Origin: Methylogaea oryzae
Lineage (GTDB): Bacteria > Pseudomonadota > Gammaproteobacteria > Methylococcales > Methylococcaceae
Assembly (NCBI RefSeq): GCF_019669985.1
Contig: NZ_AP019782.1
Coordinates: 3,280,001 to 3,344,000 of the forward strand
Length of the DNA stretch: 64,000 nucleotides
Direction: 5' to 3'
Shown here one piece after another: positions 45,179 through 55,147 of this stretch. The notes beneath the pieces are model-generated. The model had not been told where the DNA came from, did not search any database, and saw only the letters and a list, made by a program, of their open reading frames with translations. The translations under genes were made by a program, and so were the position numbers. Position 1 is the first letter of the stretch. Every line of letters starts with the position of its first letter.

Positions 45179-46552
45179 TCAACTGCATGCCGCCGATCCG
45201 GAACCACCGTTAGGGTCTCCGCCGCCGCCCGGCAGGCTTTGGAAACCGTCCTCTCCGCCATCGCCATCCCCGGCGTCGCCTGTATTGCTCATGGCCGTAC
45301 CGCCCTCGGAATTCGTTTTGGAACTTTGCTTGTCGCCCAGTTCGGTTTTTCCGCCCTTCTTGTCTTCCACGACCACCTTGCCGTCGCCCTTGGCCTGCAC
45401 GGTCAAGGACGGCCCGGGCTTTGGCGCGGAGTTGAACATCAGCGCCGGGTCCACCTGGACATTCTCCGGAGACGGCGTCATCTGCTCGAAACGCAACATG
45501 AAAGGCGGCTCGCCCGGTAAGGTGTTTTGAGGGCTGTTGGGACCGGCGATATAACCGGTCTTGCCTTCGCCCAAATCGTATGTGCCCGCCCCCGTCTGCT
45601 GCCAAACCCCGCCATGATTCACGTGGGTGTAGCCGCCCGGGGGGCTGCCGTTAAGCGGCGCCGGCAAATGATGGTGGTAAAAGACCGTGCCGCGTATGCC
45701 GATGGTGGCGACCGGGGTCACCAACTGCACGTTTTCCTTCTTTTCTTTGCCGATGGCGCCGGTTAGGGCACGAATACCGCCGGCGATCAAACGTAGGGCT
45801 TGGGTATTGTTGGCATTGTCGCCGGGCTGATAGCGGAAAGCGGTGATTTCCAGCTCGCTGCCAGGTTGAACGGTGGTTTTGGAGCCGTCGCGAAACACCA
45901 GCACCGCATAAGCGTCGCCCTGGCTACGCACCCTTTCCTTTTCGTAGAGCGGATTGCCCGTCGCCAAGTCGCGGGCGGCGCCGTTGACGCCGATAGCCTC
46001 CACCTTGCCCTGGGCCTGCGCCACCCGCGCCACGGAATTGTCCGGCTTGGCCGGCTCGGCGGCCGCTTTGCCGTCGCAATCCTTGTCGCAAATGCGCGCG
46101 TTGAAACCGGCGCCCTGGCTTTTGATGGAAGCCACGGGCGTATCCACCTGGAATTTCTCAGGATTGCTCTTGGCGATCTGGCCCACGTCGGCGCTGATGC
46201 CGCCTTTTTCCAGTACCAGCTGGGCCTCCTGCGCTCCCTGCGTCGCGTATTTCTGCACGCGGAAACTGCTGTTGGGACGAATGGTGATGCGCGCCTTATC
46301 GGCGAACTCCACGACAACAAAGCTGTCGTTGCCGGTCTGGATCAAATCGCCCTCGTAAATTTCCGCAGCGGATCCCAACAACCTCGGCGCGTTGTCCGCC
46401 CCCTCCACCAGGGCCGCGCAAGCGCCCCGGGAAAACACGACGTGACCGGCCACCACCCCGGCCCACGCCGGGGACCAAGCGCCCGGCAACAGCCCGGCGA
46501 TTAGCGCCAACAGCGGAACCAGGCCGATTCTCAGTGCTTTGGCATTCGACAT
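45179..46552 (-). CDS. FecR-domain periplasmic protein linked to two-partner secretion
   Basis: A 457-residue exported protein. A signal peptide ends near SPAWA (residue 31). One FecR domain lies at about 55-135 (EIYEGDLIQTGNDSFVVVEFADKARITIRPNS) and a second at about 200-290 (VRSQGDAYAVLVFRDGSKTTVQPGSEL). The last 80 residues are glycine- and aspartate-rich and end AACS. FecR modules occur in sensor partners of sigma factors and in surface assemblies with CHASE2 or TPS proteins. No sigma factor gene is nearby. First gene of the tpsB-tpsA operon; a 10-bp inverted repeat lies just upstream. Confidence 0.85.
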   Translation of the reverse strand: MSNAKALRIGLVPLLALIAGLLPGAWSPAWAGVVAGHVVFSRGACAALVEGADNAPRLLGSAAEIYEGDLIQTGNDSFVVVEFADKARITIRPNSSFRVQKYATQGAQEAQLVLEKGGISADVGQIAKSNPEKFQVDTPVASIKSQGAGFNARICDKDCDGKAAAEPAKPDNSVARVAQAQGKVEAIGVNGAARDLATGNPLYEKERVRSQGDAYAVLVFRDGSKTTVQPGSELEITAFRYQPGDNANNTQALRLIAGGIRALTGAIGKEKKENVQLVTPVATIGIRGTVFYHHHLPAPLNGSPPGGYTHVNHGGVWQQTGAGTYDLGEGKTGYIAGPNSPQNTLPGEPPFMLRFEQMTPSPENVQVDPALMFNSAPKPGPSLTVQAKGDGKVVVEDKKGGKTELGDKQSSKTNSEGGTAMSNTGDAGDGDGGEDGFQSLPGGGGDPNGGSGSAACS

Positions 46553-46563
46553 TCCAAGCCCCT

Positions 46564-46620
46564 ATCCCTATACGATATTACGCGACCAGCCAAAAATTGT
46601 AGCACCCATAGTATAGGGAT
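46564..46620. repeat. 10-bp perfect inverted repeat upstream of the FecR-tpsB-tpsA operon
   Basis: ATCCCTATAC at 46564-46573 is the exact complement of GTATAGGGAT at 46611-46620, with 37 bases between. The gene-proximal arm lies next to the ribosome binding site (AGGGGC) of the FecR gene. A TACAAT hexamer sits in the interval on the minus strand. It may be a paired operator or an mRNA stem affecting initiation. Confidence 0.6.
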
Positions 46621-46743
46621 TATCCGTAACCCAACTATCCAGTTCCGTCTTATTCTCCTAATCGTTGCGGTGCCACTTTAAGCATCGGTAAAGTATGCAT
46701 CATCCACAATCCCGCCTCCATAGCCGGTAAACCCGGCACAAAC

Positions 46744-46777
46744 AAAAAATCCAGGGGGTAATCCCTGGATTTTTTTT
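46744..46777 (-). terminator. Intrinsic terminator downstream of lspA
   Basis: A 13-bp stem, AAAAAATCCAGGG at 46744-46756 with its complement at 46763-46775, a 6-base loop, and T-runs on both sides. It ends the ileS-lspA transcript on the minus strand and could also work in the other direction. Confidence 0.92.
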
Positions 46778-46801
46778 GGCGAGGCTAGGTGCGGCTTAAC
46801 C

Positions 46802-47266
46802 TTAAACCGATTCGGATCCCCAAAAGGCGTCGATCAGCAGTAAAGCCACCCCCACAGTGATGGCCGAATCCGCCACGTTGAAAGCGGCGAAATGCCAATC
46901 GCCCACGTGGAAATCGAAAAAGTCGATGACGTAACCGTAAGCCGCACGATCGACGAGATTGCCCACGGCACCGCCCAGCACCAGGGAAAACCCCGCCGCC
47001 TGCCAGTGCTGGCCGGCCTTCAGCTGCCATAGCCAGCGCGCCAGTATGCCGCTGGCCGCGACGGCCAAGCCCATGAACAACCAGCGCTGCCAGCCGCCCG
47101 CATCACCCAAAAAGCTGAAAGCGGCGCCGGTGTTGCGCACATAAGTCAGGTTGAACACCGGCAACAGGACGACGCTTTCATACAGCTTGAAAGCGGCGTC
47201 CACCCACAGCTTGCTGGCTTGATCCAGCACCAGCACCGCCACCGACAGCCATAACCAGCGCAGCAT
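46802..47266 (-). CDS. lspA: Lipoprotein signal peptidase
   Basis: A 154-residue inner-membrane aspartyl protease with four transmembrane helices that removes signal peptides from prolipoproteins. LDQASKLWV, NTGAAFSFLG, GGAVGNLVDRAAYGYVIDFFDFH and FNVADSAITVG carry the conserved residues, with the catalytic aspartates in NLVDR and NVADS. I prefer the ATG at 47266, 7 bases from a GAGG; a GTG one codon earlier is an alternative. It follows ileS by 9 bases. Confidence 0.96.
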   Translation of the reverse strand: MLRWLWLSVAVLVLDQASKLWVDAAFKLYESVVLLPVFNLTYVRNTGAAFSFLGDAGGWQRWLFMGLAVAASGILARWLWQLKAGQHWQAAGFSLVLGGAVGNLVDRAAYGYVIDFFDFHVGDWHFAAFNVADSAITVGVALLLIDAFWGSESV

Positions 47267-47275
47267 CACGGCACC

Positions 47276-50104
47276 TCAGGCGAAACGGCGGCTTTCGCCG
47301 GCGCCGGCCACGTTGTCGGCGCAACGGCCGCACAGCTCGGGATGGTCGGCGTGGCTGCCCACGTCCTCGCGGTGGTGCCAGCAGCGCACGCACTTGGCTT
47401 GCCCGGTGGCCAAAGCGCGAATTTTCACGCCGGCCACGTCGCCGCTCACGGCATCGGCCGGCGCCTGCTCCAGCGGCAAGACGCGGGCATCGGAGGTAAT
47501 CAGGACAAAACGCAGCTCGTCGCCCAAGCGTCCCAGCAATTCCTGGTGCTCCGCGTCGCAATACAGCTCCACCTCGCCCGCCAGGGACGAGCCGATGGCG
47601 CCGGCCACCCGCAGCTTTTCCAATTCCTTGCTGACGGTTTCCCGCACCGCCAAAGTCCGCTCCCAGAAATCCCGGCCCAAGCGTGCGTCCTCGAAGGACT
47701 GCAAACCGTCGTACCAGGTGGTGAGGAACACCGAATCGGCTTTCTCCCCCGGCAGGTATTGCCAGATTTCCTCGGCGGTGAAGCTCAGGATTGGCGCCAG
47801 CCAGCGCGCCAACGCCTGCACCAGACGGTACATCGCGGTCTGGCCGGAGCGGCGCGCGACGCTGTCGGTACGCAGGGTGTAGATGCGGTCCTTCAGCACG
47901 TCCAGGTAGAAGCTGCCCAGGTCCACCGAACAGAAGTGGTGAACTTTCTGGTAGACCAGGTGGAACTGGTAGCTGTTATAGGCTTCGACCACTTCCTGCT
48001 GCAACTGCCAGGCCTTGTCCACCACCCAGCGGTCCAGGGCCAGCATGTCCTCCGGCTGGACCAGGTCGCGGGCCGGCTCGAAGCCGTCCAGGTTGGCCAA
48101 CAAATAGCGGGAGGTATTGCGCAAGCGGCGGTAGACGTCGGAGACGCGCTTCAAGATTTCGTCCGACACGCGCATTTCGGCGCTGTAGTCGGTGGCCGCC
48201 ACCCACAGGCGCAGCACGTCCGCGCCCAGGCTGTTGAACACCTTTTGCGGGGCGACCACATTGCCCTTGGACTTGGACATCTTGTTGCCGTGCTGGTCCA
48301 CGGTGAAGCCGTGAGTCAGCACCTGCTTATAGGGTGCCTCGCCGTGCACGCCGATAGACGCCAGCAAGGACGACTGGAACCAGCCGCGGTGCTGGTCGGA
48401 GCCTTCCAGATACAGATCGGCCGGGAAGTGCAGGTCGTCGCGGCGGCTCAACACGGCGTAGTGGGTCACGCCGGAGTCGAACCACACGTCCAGGGTGTCC
48501 TTGATCTTGCTGTAGTCGGCGGCTTCCGCCCCCAGCAGCTCTTCCGGCTCCAGCTCGAACCACGCATCGATGCCCTTCTCTTCGATGCGCTGGGCCACGG
48601 TCTCGATCAATTCCGCCGTCTTGGGGTGCAGTTCGCCGGTCTGCTGGTGCACGAACAGGGTGATGGGCGCGCCCCAGGTGCGCTGGCGCGACACGCACCA
48701 GTCGGGACGGCCGTTGACCATGCCTTCGATGCGCGCCTGGCCCCAGTCGGGAATCCACTGCACTTTGTTGATTTCGCCCAGCGCTTTGCTGCGCAGGCCG
48801 TTGTGGTCCATGGCGATGAACCATTGCGGCGTGGCGCGGAAGATCACCGGCGTCTTGTGGCGCCAGCAGTGGGGATAGCTATGCTCCAGCGCGGCTTCCT
48901 TCACCAGGGCGCGGTGTTCCTTCAGCACTTCCACCACATGGGCGTTGGCGTTCATCACGTGTTCGCCGGCGAAAATTTCCGTGCCGGGCAGGAACACGCC
49001 GTTGTCGCCCACCGGATTGTCCACCGGCAGACCGTAGCGCTGGCCCACCACGAAGTCTTCCTGGCCGTGGCCGGGCGCGGTATGCACGGCGCCTGTGCCG
49101 GCGTCCGTGGTGACGTGCTCGCCGACGATGACCGGCACCCGGCGGTAGTAGAACGGATGCTGCAACAGCGCGTGCTCCAGCGCCGCGCCCTTGCCGTAGG
49201 CCACGACGCGGTAGTCTTCCACGCCGTAGCGGCCCATGGTGTCTTTCAACAGCGCTTCGGCGATCAGCAGCCGTTCCGGGCCGTCTTCGCCCGCACACTG
49301 CACCAGGGCATAATCCAGCTCCGCGTTGAGGGCCACGCCCTGGTTGGCGGGCAGGGTCCAGGGCGTGGTGGTCCAGATCACCACCGACACCGGCCCCTCG
49401 CCGGCATGGCCGTCCACGTGCTGCAATCGCTGGAGGAAATCGGCCTCGTCCACCGCCTTGAAGCGCACGTCGATGGCGATGGAACGCTTGTTCTCGTACT
49501 CCACTTCGGCTTCCGCCAGGGCCGAGCCGCAATCGCAGCACCAGTACACAGGCTTCACGCCCTTGGTCAAATGGCCGTTGGCGCACACCTTGCCCAGGGC
49601 GCGCACGATGTCGGCCTCGAACTTGAAATCCATGGTGAGATAGGGATTGTCCCAGTCGCCGAACACGCCCAGACGGACGAAGTCCTTACGCTGGCTGTCC
49701 ACCTGCACGGCGGCGTAGTCGCGGCAGGCTTTGCGGAATTCGGCAGGCGTCACTTTCACGCCGGCCTTGCCCACTTTCTTTTCCACCTGCAATTCGATGG
49801 GCAGGCCGTGGCAGTCCCAACCCGGCACGTAGGGAGCGTCGAAGCCGTCCAGGGTCTTGGCCTTGACGATGATGTCCTTGAGCACCTTGTTGACGGCGTG
49901 GCCGATGTGGATTTCGCCGTTGGCGTAGGGCGGACCGTCGTGCAGCACGAAGCGGGGACGGCCGGCGGACGCAGCGCGGATCTTCTGGTAGATGCCCTGC
50001 TCCAGCCAGCGCTGCACCTGCTCGGGTTCGCGCTGGGACAGGCCGGCCTTCATGGGGAAATCGGTATGCGGCAGATTGAGGGTGCTTTTGTAATCCATCG
50101 TCAT
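47276..50104 (-). CDS. ileS: Isoleucyl-tRNA synthetase
   Basis: A 942-residue class I synthetase of normal length. HIGH occurs in [17 protein letters not shown] in [12 protein letters not shown], the editing domain lies between them, and the C-terminal zinc site is CVRCWHH with CGRC. The N-terminus [16 protein letters not shown] matches the E. coli type, so the ATG two codons on (50098) is as likely as 50104. No tRNA-based leader is needed in this group. It lies 13 bases after ribF. Confidence 0.97.
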   Translation of the reverse strand: MTMDYKSTLNLPHTDFPMKAGLSQREPEQVQRWLEQGIYQKIRAASAGRPRFVLHDGPPYANGEIHIGHAVNKVLKDIIVKAKTLDGFDAPYVPGWDCHGLPIELQVEKKVGKAGVKVTPAEFRKACRDYAAVQVDSQRKDFVRLGVFGDWDNPYLTMDFKFEADIVRALGKVCANGHLTKGVKPVYWCCDCGSALAEAEVEYENKRSIAIDVRFKAVDEADFLQRLQHVDGHAGEGPVSVVIWTTTPWTLPANQGVALNAELDYALVQCAGEDGPERLLIAEALLKDTMGRYGVEDYRVVAYGKGAALEHALLQHPFYYRRVPVIVGEHVTTDAGTGAVHTAPGHGQEDFVVGQRYGLPVDNPVGDNGVFLPGTEIFAGEHVMNANAHVVEVLKEHRALVKEAALEHSYPHCWRHKTPVIFRATPQWFIAMDHNGLRSKALGEINKVQWIPDWGQARIEGMVNGRPDWCVSRQRTWGAPITLFVHQQTGELHPKTAELIETVAQRIEEKGIDAWFELEPEELLGAEAADYSKIKDTLDVWFDSGVTHYAVLSRRDDLHFPADLYLEGSDQHRGWFQSSLLASIGVHGEAPYKQVLTHGFTVDQHGNKMSKSKGNVVAPQKVFNSLGADVLRLWVAATDYSAEMRVSDEILKRVSDVYRRLRNTSRYLLANLDGFEPARDLVQPEDMLALDRWVVDKAWQLQQEVVEAYNSYQFHLVYQKVHHFCSVDLGSFYLDVLKDRIYTLRTDSVARRSGQTAMYRLVQALARWLAPILSFTAEEIWQYLPGEKADSVFLTTWYDGLQSFEDARLGRDFWERTLAVRETVSKELEKLRVAGAIGSSLAGEVELYCDAEHQELLGRLGDELRFVLITSDARVLPLEQAPADAVSGDVAGVKIRALATGQAKCVRCWHHREDVGSHADHPELCGRCADNVAGAGESRRFA

Positions 50105-50117
50105 TAAGTCAGGCTAG

Positions 50118-51062
50118 TTAGGGCAACAAATTCCGCTGCGCCAGGAAAGCGCGGGCTGCCAGAGCGTCGCTTTGGATTTGGGCGCGCAGCATTTCCATGG
50201 AGGAAAACCGCTGCTCGTCGCGCAGCTTGCCGTGGAAACGCACTTCCACCAGGCGCTGATAGATATCTTGGTGAAAATCGAACAGATGGGTTTCCAGCAA
50301 CACCGCGCTGCCGCCGTCCACGGTGGGCCGCTGGCCGACGTTGGCGACGCCGGCCAATTCGCGGCCGTTTATGCCCCGCATTGTAACGGCAAACACCCCT
50401 TTGACCGGAACGTTTTTGCGGCGCAGCGCCAGGTTGGCGGTGGGAAAACCCAATACCCGCCCCAACTGGTTGCCGTGCACCACCCGGCCGCACACGGCGT
50501 AAGGCCGGCCCAGCAAGCGCTCGGCCAGGGCGCAGTCGCCAGACATCAACGCCTCCCGAACCCAGGTGCTGCTGACCCGGCGGCCGTCCATGGCGAAGGT
50601 CGGGGTATCGGCCACGGCATACCCCGCGGCCTCACCCGCTCGGCACAGCAGGTCGAAATCCCCGCGCCGCGCCCGGCCGAAGCGGAAATCGTCGCCCACC
50701 ACCAAATATTTCACCCGCAAACCGTCGATCAGGGTTTCCCGGATGAACGCCTCCGGCTCCTGCTCCGCCAACCCCCGGTCGAACCGCAATAGCAGCGCAT
50801 AATCCACCGGCAATTGGGCCAGAGCCTGGATTTTCTCCCGCAAGCGGCACAAGCGCCCCGGCGCTTGGTCGGGCTGAAAATATTCGCGCGGCTGCGGCTC
50901 GAACAACGCCACCACCACCGGCAATCCCATGCACCGCCCCTGTTCCGCCAGCCCGCGAATCAACGCCTCGTGCCCCCGATGCACGCCGTCGAACGTGCCG
51001 ATGGTAGCCACGCACCCCAGGGGCAAGGCCGGCAAATTAGCGATTCCGCGGACAATGCGCAT
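50118..51062 (-). CDS. ribF: Bifunctional riboflavin kinase / FAD synthetase
   Basis: A 314-residue enzyme making FMN then FAD. The N-terminal adenylyltransferase has TIGTFDGVHRGHEALI and the VVGDDFRFGRARRG loop. The C-terminal flavokinase has GRVVHGNQLGRVLGFPTANL and GVANVGQRPTV. The gene order murJ-ribF-ileS-lspA is the typical gammaproteobacterial one. The murJ stop lies 61 bases upstream. Confidence 0.97.
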   Translation of the reverse strand: MRIVRGIANLPALPLGCVATIGTFDGVHRGHEALIRGLAEQGRCMGLPVVVALFEPQPREYFQPDQAPGRLCRLREKIQALAQLPVDYALLLRFDRGLAEQEPEAFIRETLIDGLRVKYLVVGDDFRFGRARRGDFDLLCRAGEAAGYAVADTPTFAMDGRRVSSTWVREALMSGDCALAERLLGRPYAVCGRVVHGNQLGRVLGFPTANLALRRKNVPVKGVFAVTMRGINGRELAGVANVGQRPTVDGGSAVLLETHLFDFHQDIYQRLVEVRFHGKLRDEQRFSSMEMLRAQIQSDALAARAFLAQRNLLP

Positions 51063-51123
51063 GTCGATTTACGGTGAAAAAGGCATAAGGGCGCGATTTT
51101 ACCAGCGAGCAAGCCAAATCGGC

Positions 51124-52653
51124 CTATGCCTCGCCGCCGCGCAGGGACAAATGACGCGGCCGCATGCCGCAAAGCCACAGGCACAGGCCGTAAACGCCGG
51201 CGCCGGCGACAACCCACAGCAACAAATGGCCGGCCCGCTCCGCCTTGTCCCAACCGGCCCATTCGCCCCTATCGGCCCAGCGGAACAGCCACAGGCCCAT
51301 GGCCGCATTGGCAACGGCCATGCGGCCGAAAAACTCGCCCCAGCCCGGTGCCGGCTGGTAAACGCCGTCCTTGAGCAGCTTGCGCAACAACAACCCGGAA
51401 TTGAGCAGAGCCGCCAAAGCCGTGGCTAAGGCCAAGCCGGCGTGGGCCAGCCAAGGCGCCAGCGCAAAACTGAGGACGATATTGGCCGCCACCGCCACCA
51501 CACCGTAGCGCACCGGGCTTCGGGCGTCCTGCCGAGCAGAATAGCCCGGCACCAGCACTTTCACCGCCACGAAACCAACCAAACCCAGGCTATAAGCCAA
51601 CAAGCTTTGGCCGGCCATGCGCACGTCGGTGGCGGTGAACTCCTCGTATTCGAACAATACCGACAGGATAGGCTCGGCCAATAACGCCAACCCGACGGTC
51701 GCCGGCAAGCCCACGGCCGCCACCCAGCGCAATGCCCAATCCAGCGCCAAGGAAAAGGCCCCCGCCCGCCCGCCGGAATGGTTCAAGGACAGGGCCGGCA
51801 GCACCACCGTACCCAAAGCCACGCCGAACAGGCCCACGGGAAACTCCAGCAGCCGATCCGAGTAATACAGCCAGGACACGCTGCCGGACGCCAGCAGCGA
51901 AGCCAGTACAGTATTGAGCAACAGATTGATCTGCGTCACCGACACGCCGAACAGCGACGGCCCGATCAACCCCAGAATGCGGCGCACGCCGGCGTCGCCG
52001 AACCCCCAGCGCAACCGCGGCAACAGCCCCAGCCGCCATAGGGCCGGCGCCTGGAACAGCAACTGCGCCGCGCCGGCGACGGACACGCTCCAGGCCAGAG
52101 CCAGCATGGGCTCGTCCGACAAGGGAGCCAGCCACAGGGCGGCGGCGATCATGCACAGATTGAGGATGACCGGCGTAATGGCCGGCACGGCGAAACGGCC
52201 GAAAATATTGAGGATGCCGCCGGCGAACGCAGTCAGGGAAATGAAAAACAAGTAAGGGAAAGTCACCCGCAGCAGTTGCACCGCCAGATCGTACTGCCGC
52301 CCCTCCTGGGCGAAGCCCGGCGCGAACAGCAGGATCACCCACGGCGCCGCCGCCATGCCGATGGCCGTCAGCGCCAGCAGCAACGAGGCCAGCGCGCCCG
52401 CCGTGCCGTCGATAAAGGCTTTCAATTCGGCATGACCGTTGTTCTGCCGGCATTCCGACAGCGCCGGCACAAAAGCCTGGGCGAATGCCCCTTCGGCGAA
52501 CAGCCGGCGCAGGAAGTTGGGGATTTTGAAAGCCACGAAAAACGCATCGGTAGCGGCCGTAGCGCCGAACGCCTGGGCAATCGCCATATCGCGCACGAAA
52601 CCCAGCAGCCGCGACACCAGAGTCATGCCGCCAACCACCGCTGTGGACTTCAT
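51124..52653 (-). CDS. murJ: Lipid II flippase MurJ
   Basis: A 509-residue MOP-superfamily membrane protein with about 14 helices. [46 protein letters not shown] and the essential arginine-rich face are family signatures. It flips lipid II to the periplasm. The ATG at 52653 (MKSTAVVGG) follows GAGCGGG and gives the family length; a TTG 13 codons earlier is an unlikely alternative. It is divergent from rpsT. Confidence 0.96.
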   Translation of the reverse strand: MKSTAVVGGMTLVSRLLGFVRDMAIAQAFGATAATDAFFVAFKIPNFLRRLFAEGAFAQAFVPALSECRQNNGHAELKAFIDGTAGALASLLLALTAIGMAAAPWVILLFAPGFAQEGRQYDLAVQLLRVTFPYLFFISLTAFAGGILNIFGRFAVPAITPVILNLCMIAAALWLAPLSDEPMLALAWSVSVAGAAQLLFQAPALWRLGLLPRLRWGFGDAGVRRILGLIGPSLFGVSVTQINLLLNTVLASLLASGSVSWLYYSDRLLEFPVGLFGVALGTVVLPALSLNHSGGRAGAFSLALDWALRWVAAVGLPATVGLALLAEPILSVLFEYEEFTATDVRMAGQSLLAYSLGLVGFVAVKVLVPGYSARQDARSPVRYGVVAVAANIVLSFALAPWLAHAGLALATALAALLNSGLLLRKLLKDGVYQPAPGWGEFFGRMAVANAAMGLWLFRWADRGEWAGWDKAERAGHLLLWVVAGAGVYGLCLWLCGMRPRHLSLRGGEA

Positions 52654-52740
52654 CAACCGCCCGCTCAACCCCGTCTCCAGCCACGTTCGCAAAAGGCCGC
52701 AGTATAATGCCGCGCCGGGCTGGCCGACAGCAAATAAGCA

Positions 52741-52769
52741 TTGACAAAAATCCCCCGATTCAACACAAT
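52741..52769 (+). promoter_or_regulatory. rpsT promoter
   Basis: TTGACA (52741-52746), a perfect -35, then 17 bases and CACAAT (52764-52769), a 4/6 -10. A perfect TATAAT also lies at 52703-52708 without a good -35 and may mark an upstream second promoter, as E. coli rpsT has two. Confidence 0.7.
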
Positions 52770-52814
52770 GCGCCTCTTACGAATTTCTTTCGACAAAGGT
52801 TAAGGGGACAAGCT

Positions 52815-53087
52815 TTGGCTAACATTGCATCCGCGAAAAAGCGCGCCCGCCAAGCGGAGCAGCGCAGAGAACACAACGCTGCCATGCGCAGCCGCCTGCG
52901 CACACACGTTAAGAAAGTTCTCGTGGCCGTGCAGACCGGCGACGCCGCTCAAGCACAAGCCGCTTTCCGCGAAGCGCAGCCGATCATCGACTCCGCCGTG
53001 AACAAAGGCCTGATCCACAAGAACAAGGCCGCTCGTCACAAGAGCCGCCTGAACGCCAAGGTGAAGGCGCTGGCCCTGGCTTCCTAA
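52815..53087 (+). CDS. rpsT: 30S ribosomal protein S20
   Basis: A 90-residue basic ribosomal protein. The start is TTG at 52815-52817: the family N-terminus [14 protein letters not shown] begins right after it and AAGGGG lies 7 bases upstream. E. coli rpsT also uses UUG, tied to its translational autoregulation. [13 protein letters not shown] is the conserved C-terminal segment. The open frame upstream of the TTG is not ribosomal protein sequence. Confidence 0.97.
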   Translation: MANIASAKKRARQAEQRREHNAAMRSRLRTHVKKVLVAVQTGDAAQAQAAFREAQPIIDSAVNKGLIHKNKAARHKSRLNAKVKALALAS

Positions 53088-53105
53088 GGCTAGGCGCAAG
53101 CTGCG

Positions 53106-53133
53106 AAAAAGGCCGGCTCAGCCGGCCTTTTTT
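53106..53133 (+). terminator. rpsT intrinsic terminator
   Basis: A 12-bp stem AAAAAGGCCGGC (53106-53117), loop TCA, complement (53121-53132), ending in a run of six T. It lies 19 bases after the rpsT stop; the symmetric A and T runs could also stop transcription entering from the other direction. Confidence 0.93.
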
Positions 53134-53170
53134 ATTGCCCGAAATTCGCTCGCCGCGCGCGGCGCCAGGC

Positions 53171-55036
53171 TTACTTGACGCAGACGGCGCGTACCTGATG
53201 GATGTCGGTGTACCCCTGGAAGCATTTCACGATGCCGTCCTGCTTCAAGGTGCGCATGCCTTCGTTATAAGCGGCCAGCAGCATATCCGGCACCGACGCG
53301 CGCTCCAGGATCATGCGCTTGACGCGCGGCGACGCCACCAGCAATTCGTGCAAAGCGACGCGCCCCCGATAACCGCTGTTCTCGCACGCCTCGCAGCCCC
53401 TGGCGCGATACAACCGCGGCTTGCCGTCTTCGCCCCGGTGCTGGCCCCATTCCTCCAACACCGAGTAGCGCATCACCTCGACCTGGTCCGGATGCACGTC
53501 GGGCGGCAAGGTTTCCGCCGTGTACTCGCGGAACAAAGGCCCCAGCGTCTCGTATTCCACCACGTACCCCTCCTTGCAAGCGGGACATAGGCGCTTGGCC
53601 AACCGCTGGGCCAACACCCCCAGCAGCGCGTCGGAGAAATTGAAGGCGTTCATCCCCATATCCAGCAGCCGCACCACCGACTCCGGCGCGCTGTTGGTGT
53701 GCAGGGTGGAAAACACCAAATGCCCGGTGAGGGAGGCCTCGATGGCGACGGAGGCGGTTTCCTCGTCGCGCATCTCCCCCACCATGATGATATCCGGGTC
53801 GGCGCGCAGAAAGGTGCGCATGCAGCCGGCGAAGGTGATGCCGATTTTCTGGTTCACCTGCACTTGGCGCAGCCCGTCCTGGGTGATTTCCACCGGATCC
53901 TCGGCGGTCCAGATTTTGCGCCCCGGCGTGTTCAAATGGCCCAGCACCGAATGCAGGGTGGTCGTTTTGCCCGACCCGGTGGGGCCGCACACCAAAAACA
54001 GGCCGTAAGGCTTGGCGATCAACTGCTTGATGTTTTCCAAATTGCTCGGCGTCAGCAACAAATCGTCCAACGGCAAACGCTCGCTGCCCGCCAACAAGCG
54101 CATCACCACGTCCTCCATGCCGCCCGCCGTCGGCACGGTGACCACGCGCAGCTCCAGCTTGGCCGGGCCGAATTTGCTGAAGTCGATCTTGCCGTCCTGG
54201 GGCTTGCGGCGCTCGGCGATATCCAGGCCGCACATCACCTTGACCCTGGCCACGATGGCGTTGCGGTAGTGGAAAGGCAACTCGGCGTAATTCACCAAGG
54301 TGCCGTCTTTGCGGAAACGGATGAGGCTCTTGCGCCGCCCCGAATAAGGCTCGATATGGATATCCGACGCACGCTGCTCATAGGCGTCCAGGATCATGCG
54401 ATTGACGAACTTGACCAGGGCGTTGTCCGACTCCGACAACTCGTAACCGAGGTCGTCCGCCTCCGATTGGCTGTCGTCCAAAATGGACGCCAACAAGTCG
54501 ATATTGCCGCTGTAATAACGCTCGATAGCCCACAGCACCTCCTCCTCCGGCGCCAGCACCGGCTCCAGCGTCATGCCGGTGTGAAAGCGCAGCTGTTCCA
54601 GCGGCGCGGGGTCCATGGGATTGGCCACGGCGACGACCAGGGACGAGTTCAGCACGCATAGCGGCATCGCCTTCAATGACGTAGCCAGCTTTTCGGGAAC
54701 CAAGCGCAGGGCATCCACGGAAGCCTTGAAGCGGCGCAAATCCACCCGCGGCACCCCGACCTGAATGGCGATCGCCCGATTCAAATCCATCGCGCTGATG
54801 ACGCCCTGCCGCAACAGCACGTCCTCCATGCGCAAGCCGGGCTGCTGCACTTGGAGCGCCAGCGCCGCCCGTAACTGCGCTTCCGTTATCAAGCCTTCCC
54901 GCAACAAAACGCCGCTCAGCTTGGCATAGGGCTGGGGGGATTGGCGCGTCAACGCGGCAGCCAGCTCCTCCACCGAGGCGACGGGGGCGTCCAAAGCCCC
55001 AACTGGGCGCTCAGTCATTGGATTTAGCGGATTCAT
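53171..55036 (-). CDS. GspE/PilB-like ATPase with MshEN c-di-GMP-binding N-terminus
   Basis: A 621-residue ATPase. Residues 39-62 and 69-92 are two copies of the 24-residue MshEN motif, each a leucine-rich LLREG or LLRQG start with LxxALALQ or LNRAIAIQ at the end, known in MshE-type ATPases to bind cyclic di-GMP. The GspE core follows: SDIHIEP, Walker A GPTGSGKTTT near 355, Walker B IIMVGEMRDEET, and the zinc site CPAC plus GCEACENSGYRGR. Pilus assembly or type II secretion is the family role, but no pilin or platform gene is near. It is convergent with rpsT. Confidence 0.87.
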   Translation of the reverse strand: MNPLNPMTERPVGALDAPVASVEELAAALTRQSPQPYAKLSGVLLREGLITEAQLRAALALQVQQPGLRMEDVLLRQGVISAMDLNRAIAIQVGVPRVDLRRFKASVDALRLVPEKLATSLKAMPLCVLNSSLVVAVANPMDPAPLEQLRFHTGMTLEPVLAPEEEVLWAIERYYSGNIDLLASILDDSQSEADDLGYELSESDNALVKFVNRMILDAYEQRASDIHIEPYSGRRKSLIRFRKDGTLVNYAELPFHYRNAIVARVKVMCGLDIAERRKPQDGKIDFSKFGPAKLELRVVTVPTAGGMEDVVMRLLAGSERLPLDDLLLTPSNLENIKQLIAKPYGLFLVCGPTGSGKTTTLHSVLGHLNTPGRKIWTAEDPVEITQDGLRQVQVNQKIGITFAGCMRTFLRADPDIIMVGEMRDEETASVAIEASLTGHLVFSTLHTNSAPESVVRLLDMGMNAFNFSDALLGVLAQRLAKRLCPACKEGYVVEYETLGPLFREYTAETLPPDVHPDQVEVMRYSVLEEWGQHRGEDGKPRLYRARGCEACENSGYRGRVALHELLVASPRVKRMILERASVPDMLLAAYNEGMRTLKQDGIVKCFQGYTDIHQVRAVCVK

Positions 55037-55147
55037 AATGGACGGGGTAGCGACTCGTGTCCGAAGGGCTGGTCCCGCTACGGCGGCAAGGCAAGGAATG
55101 CAGCGATGGCGAAACCTAAATCAACCGCGGCTTCGCCCCGCCGCGGA

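Noticed and set aside
47342-50107. A 921-codon open frame on the plus strand opposite ileS
   Set aside because: It mirrors ileS in a GC-rich genome, its composition is histidine- and glutamine-heavy with no family resemblance, and ileS is certain.
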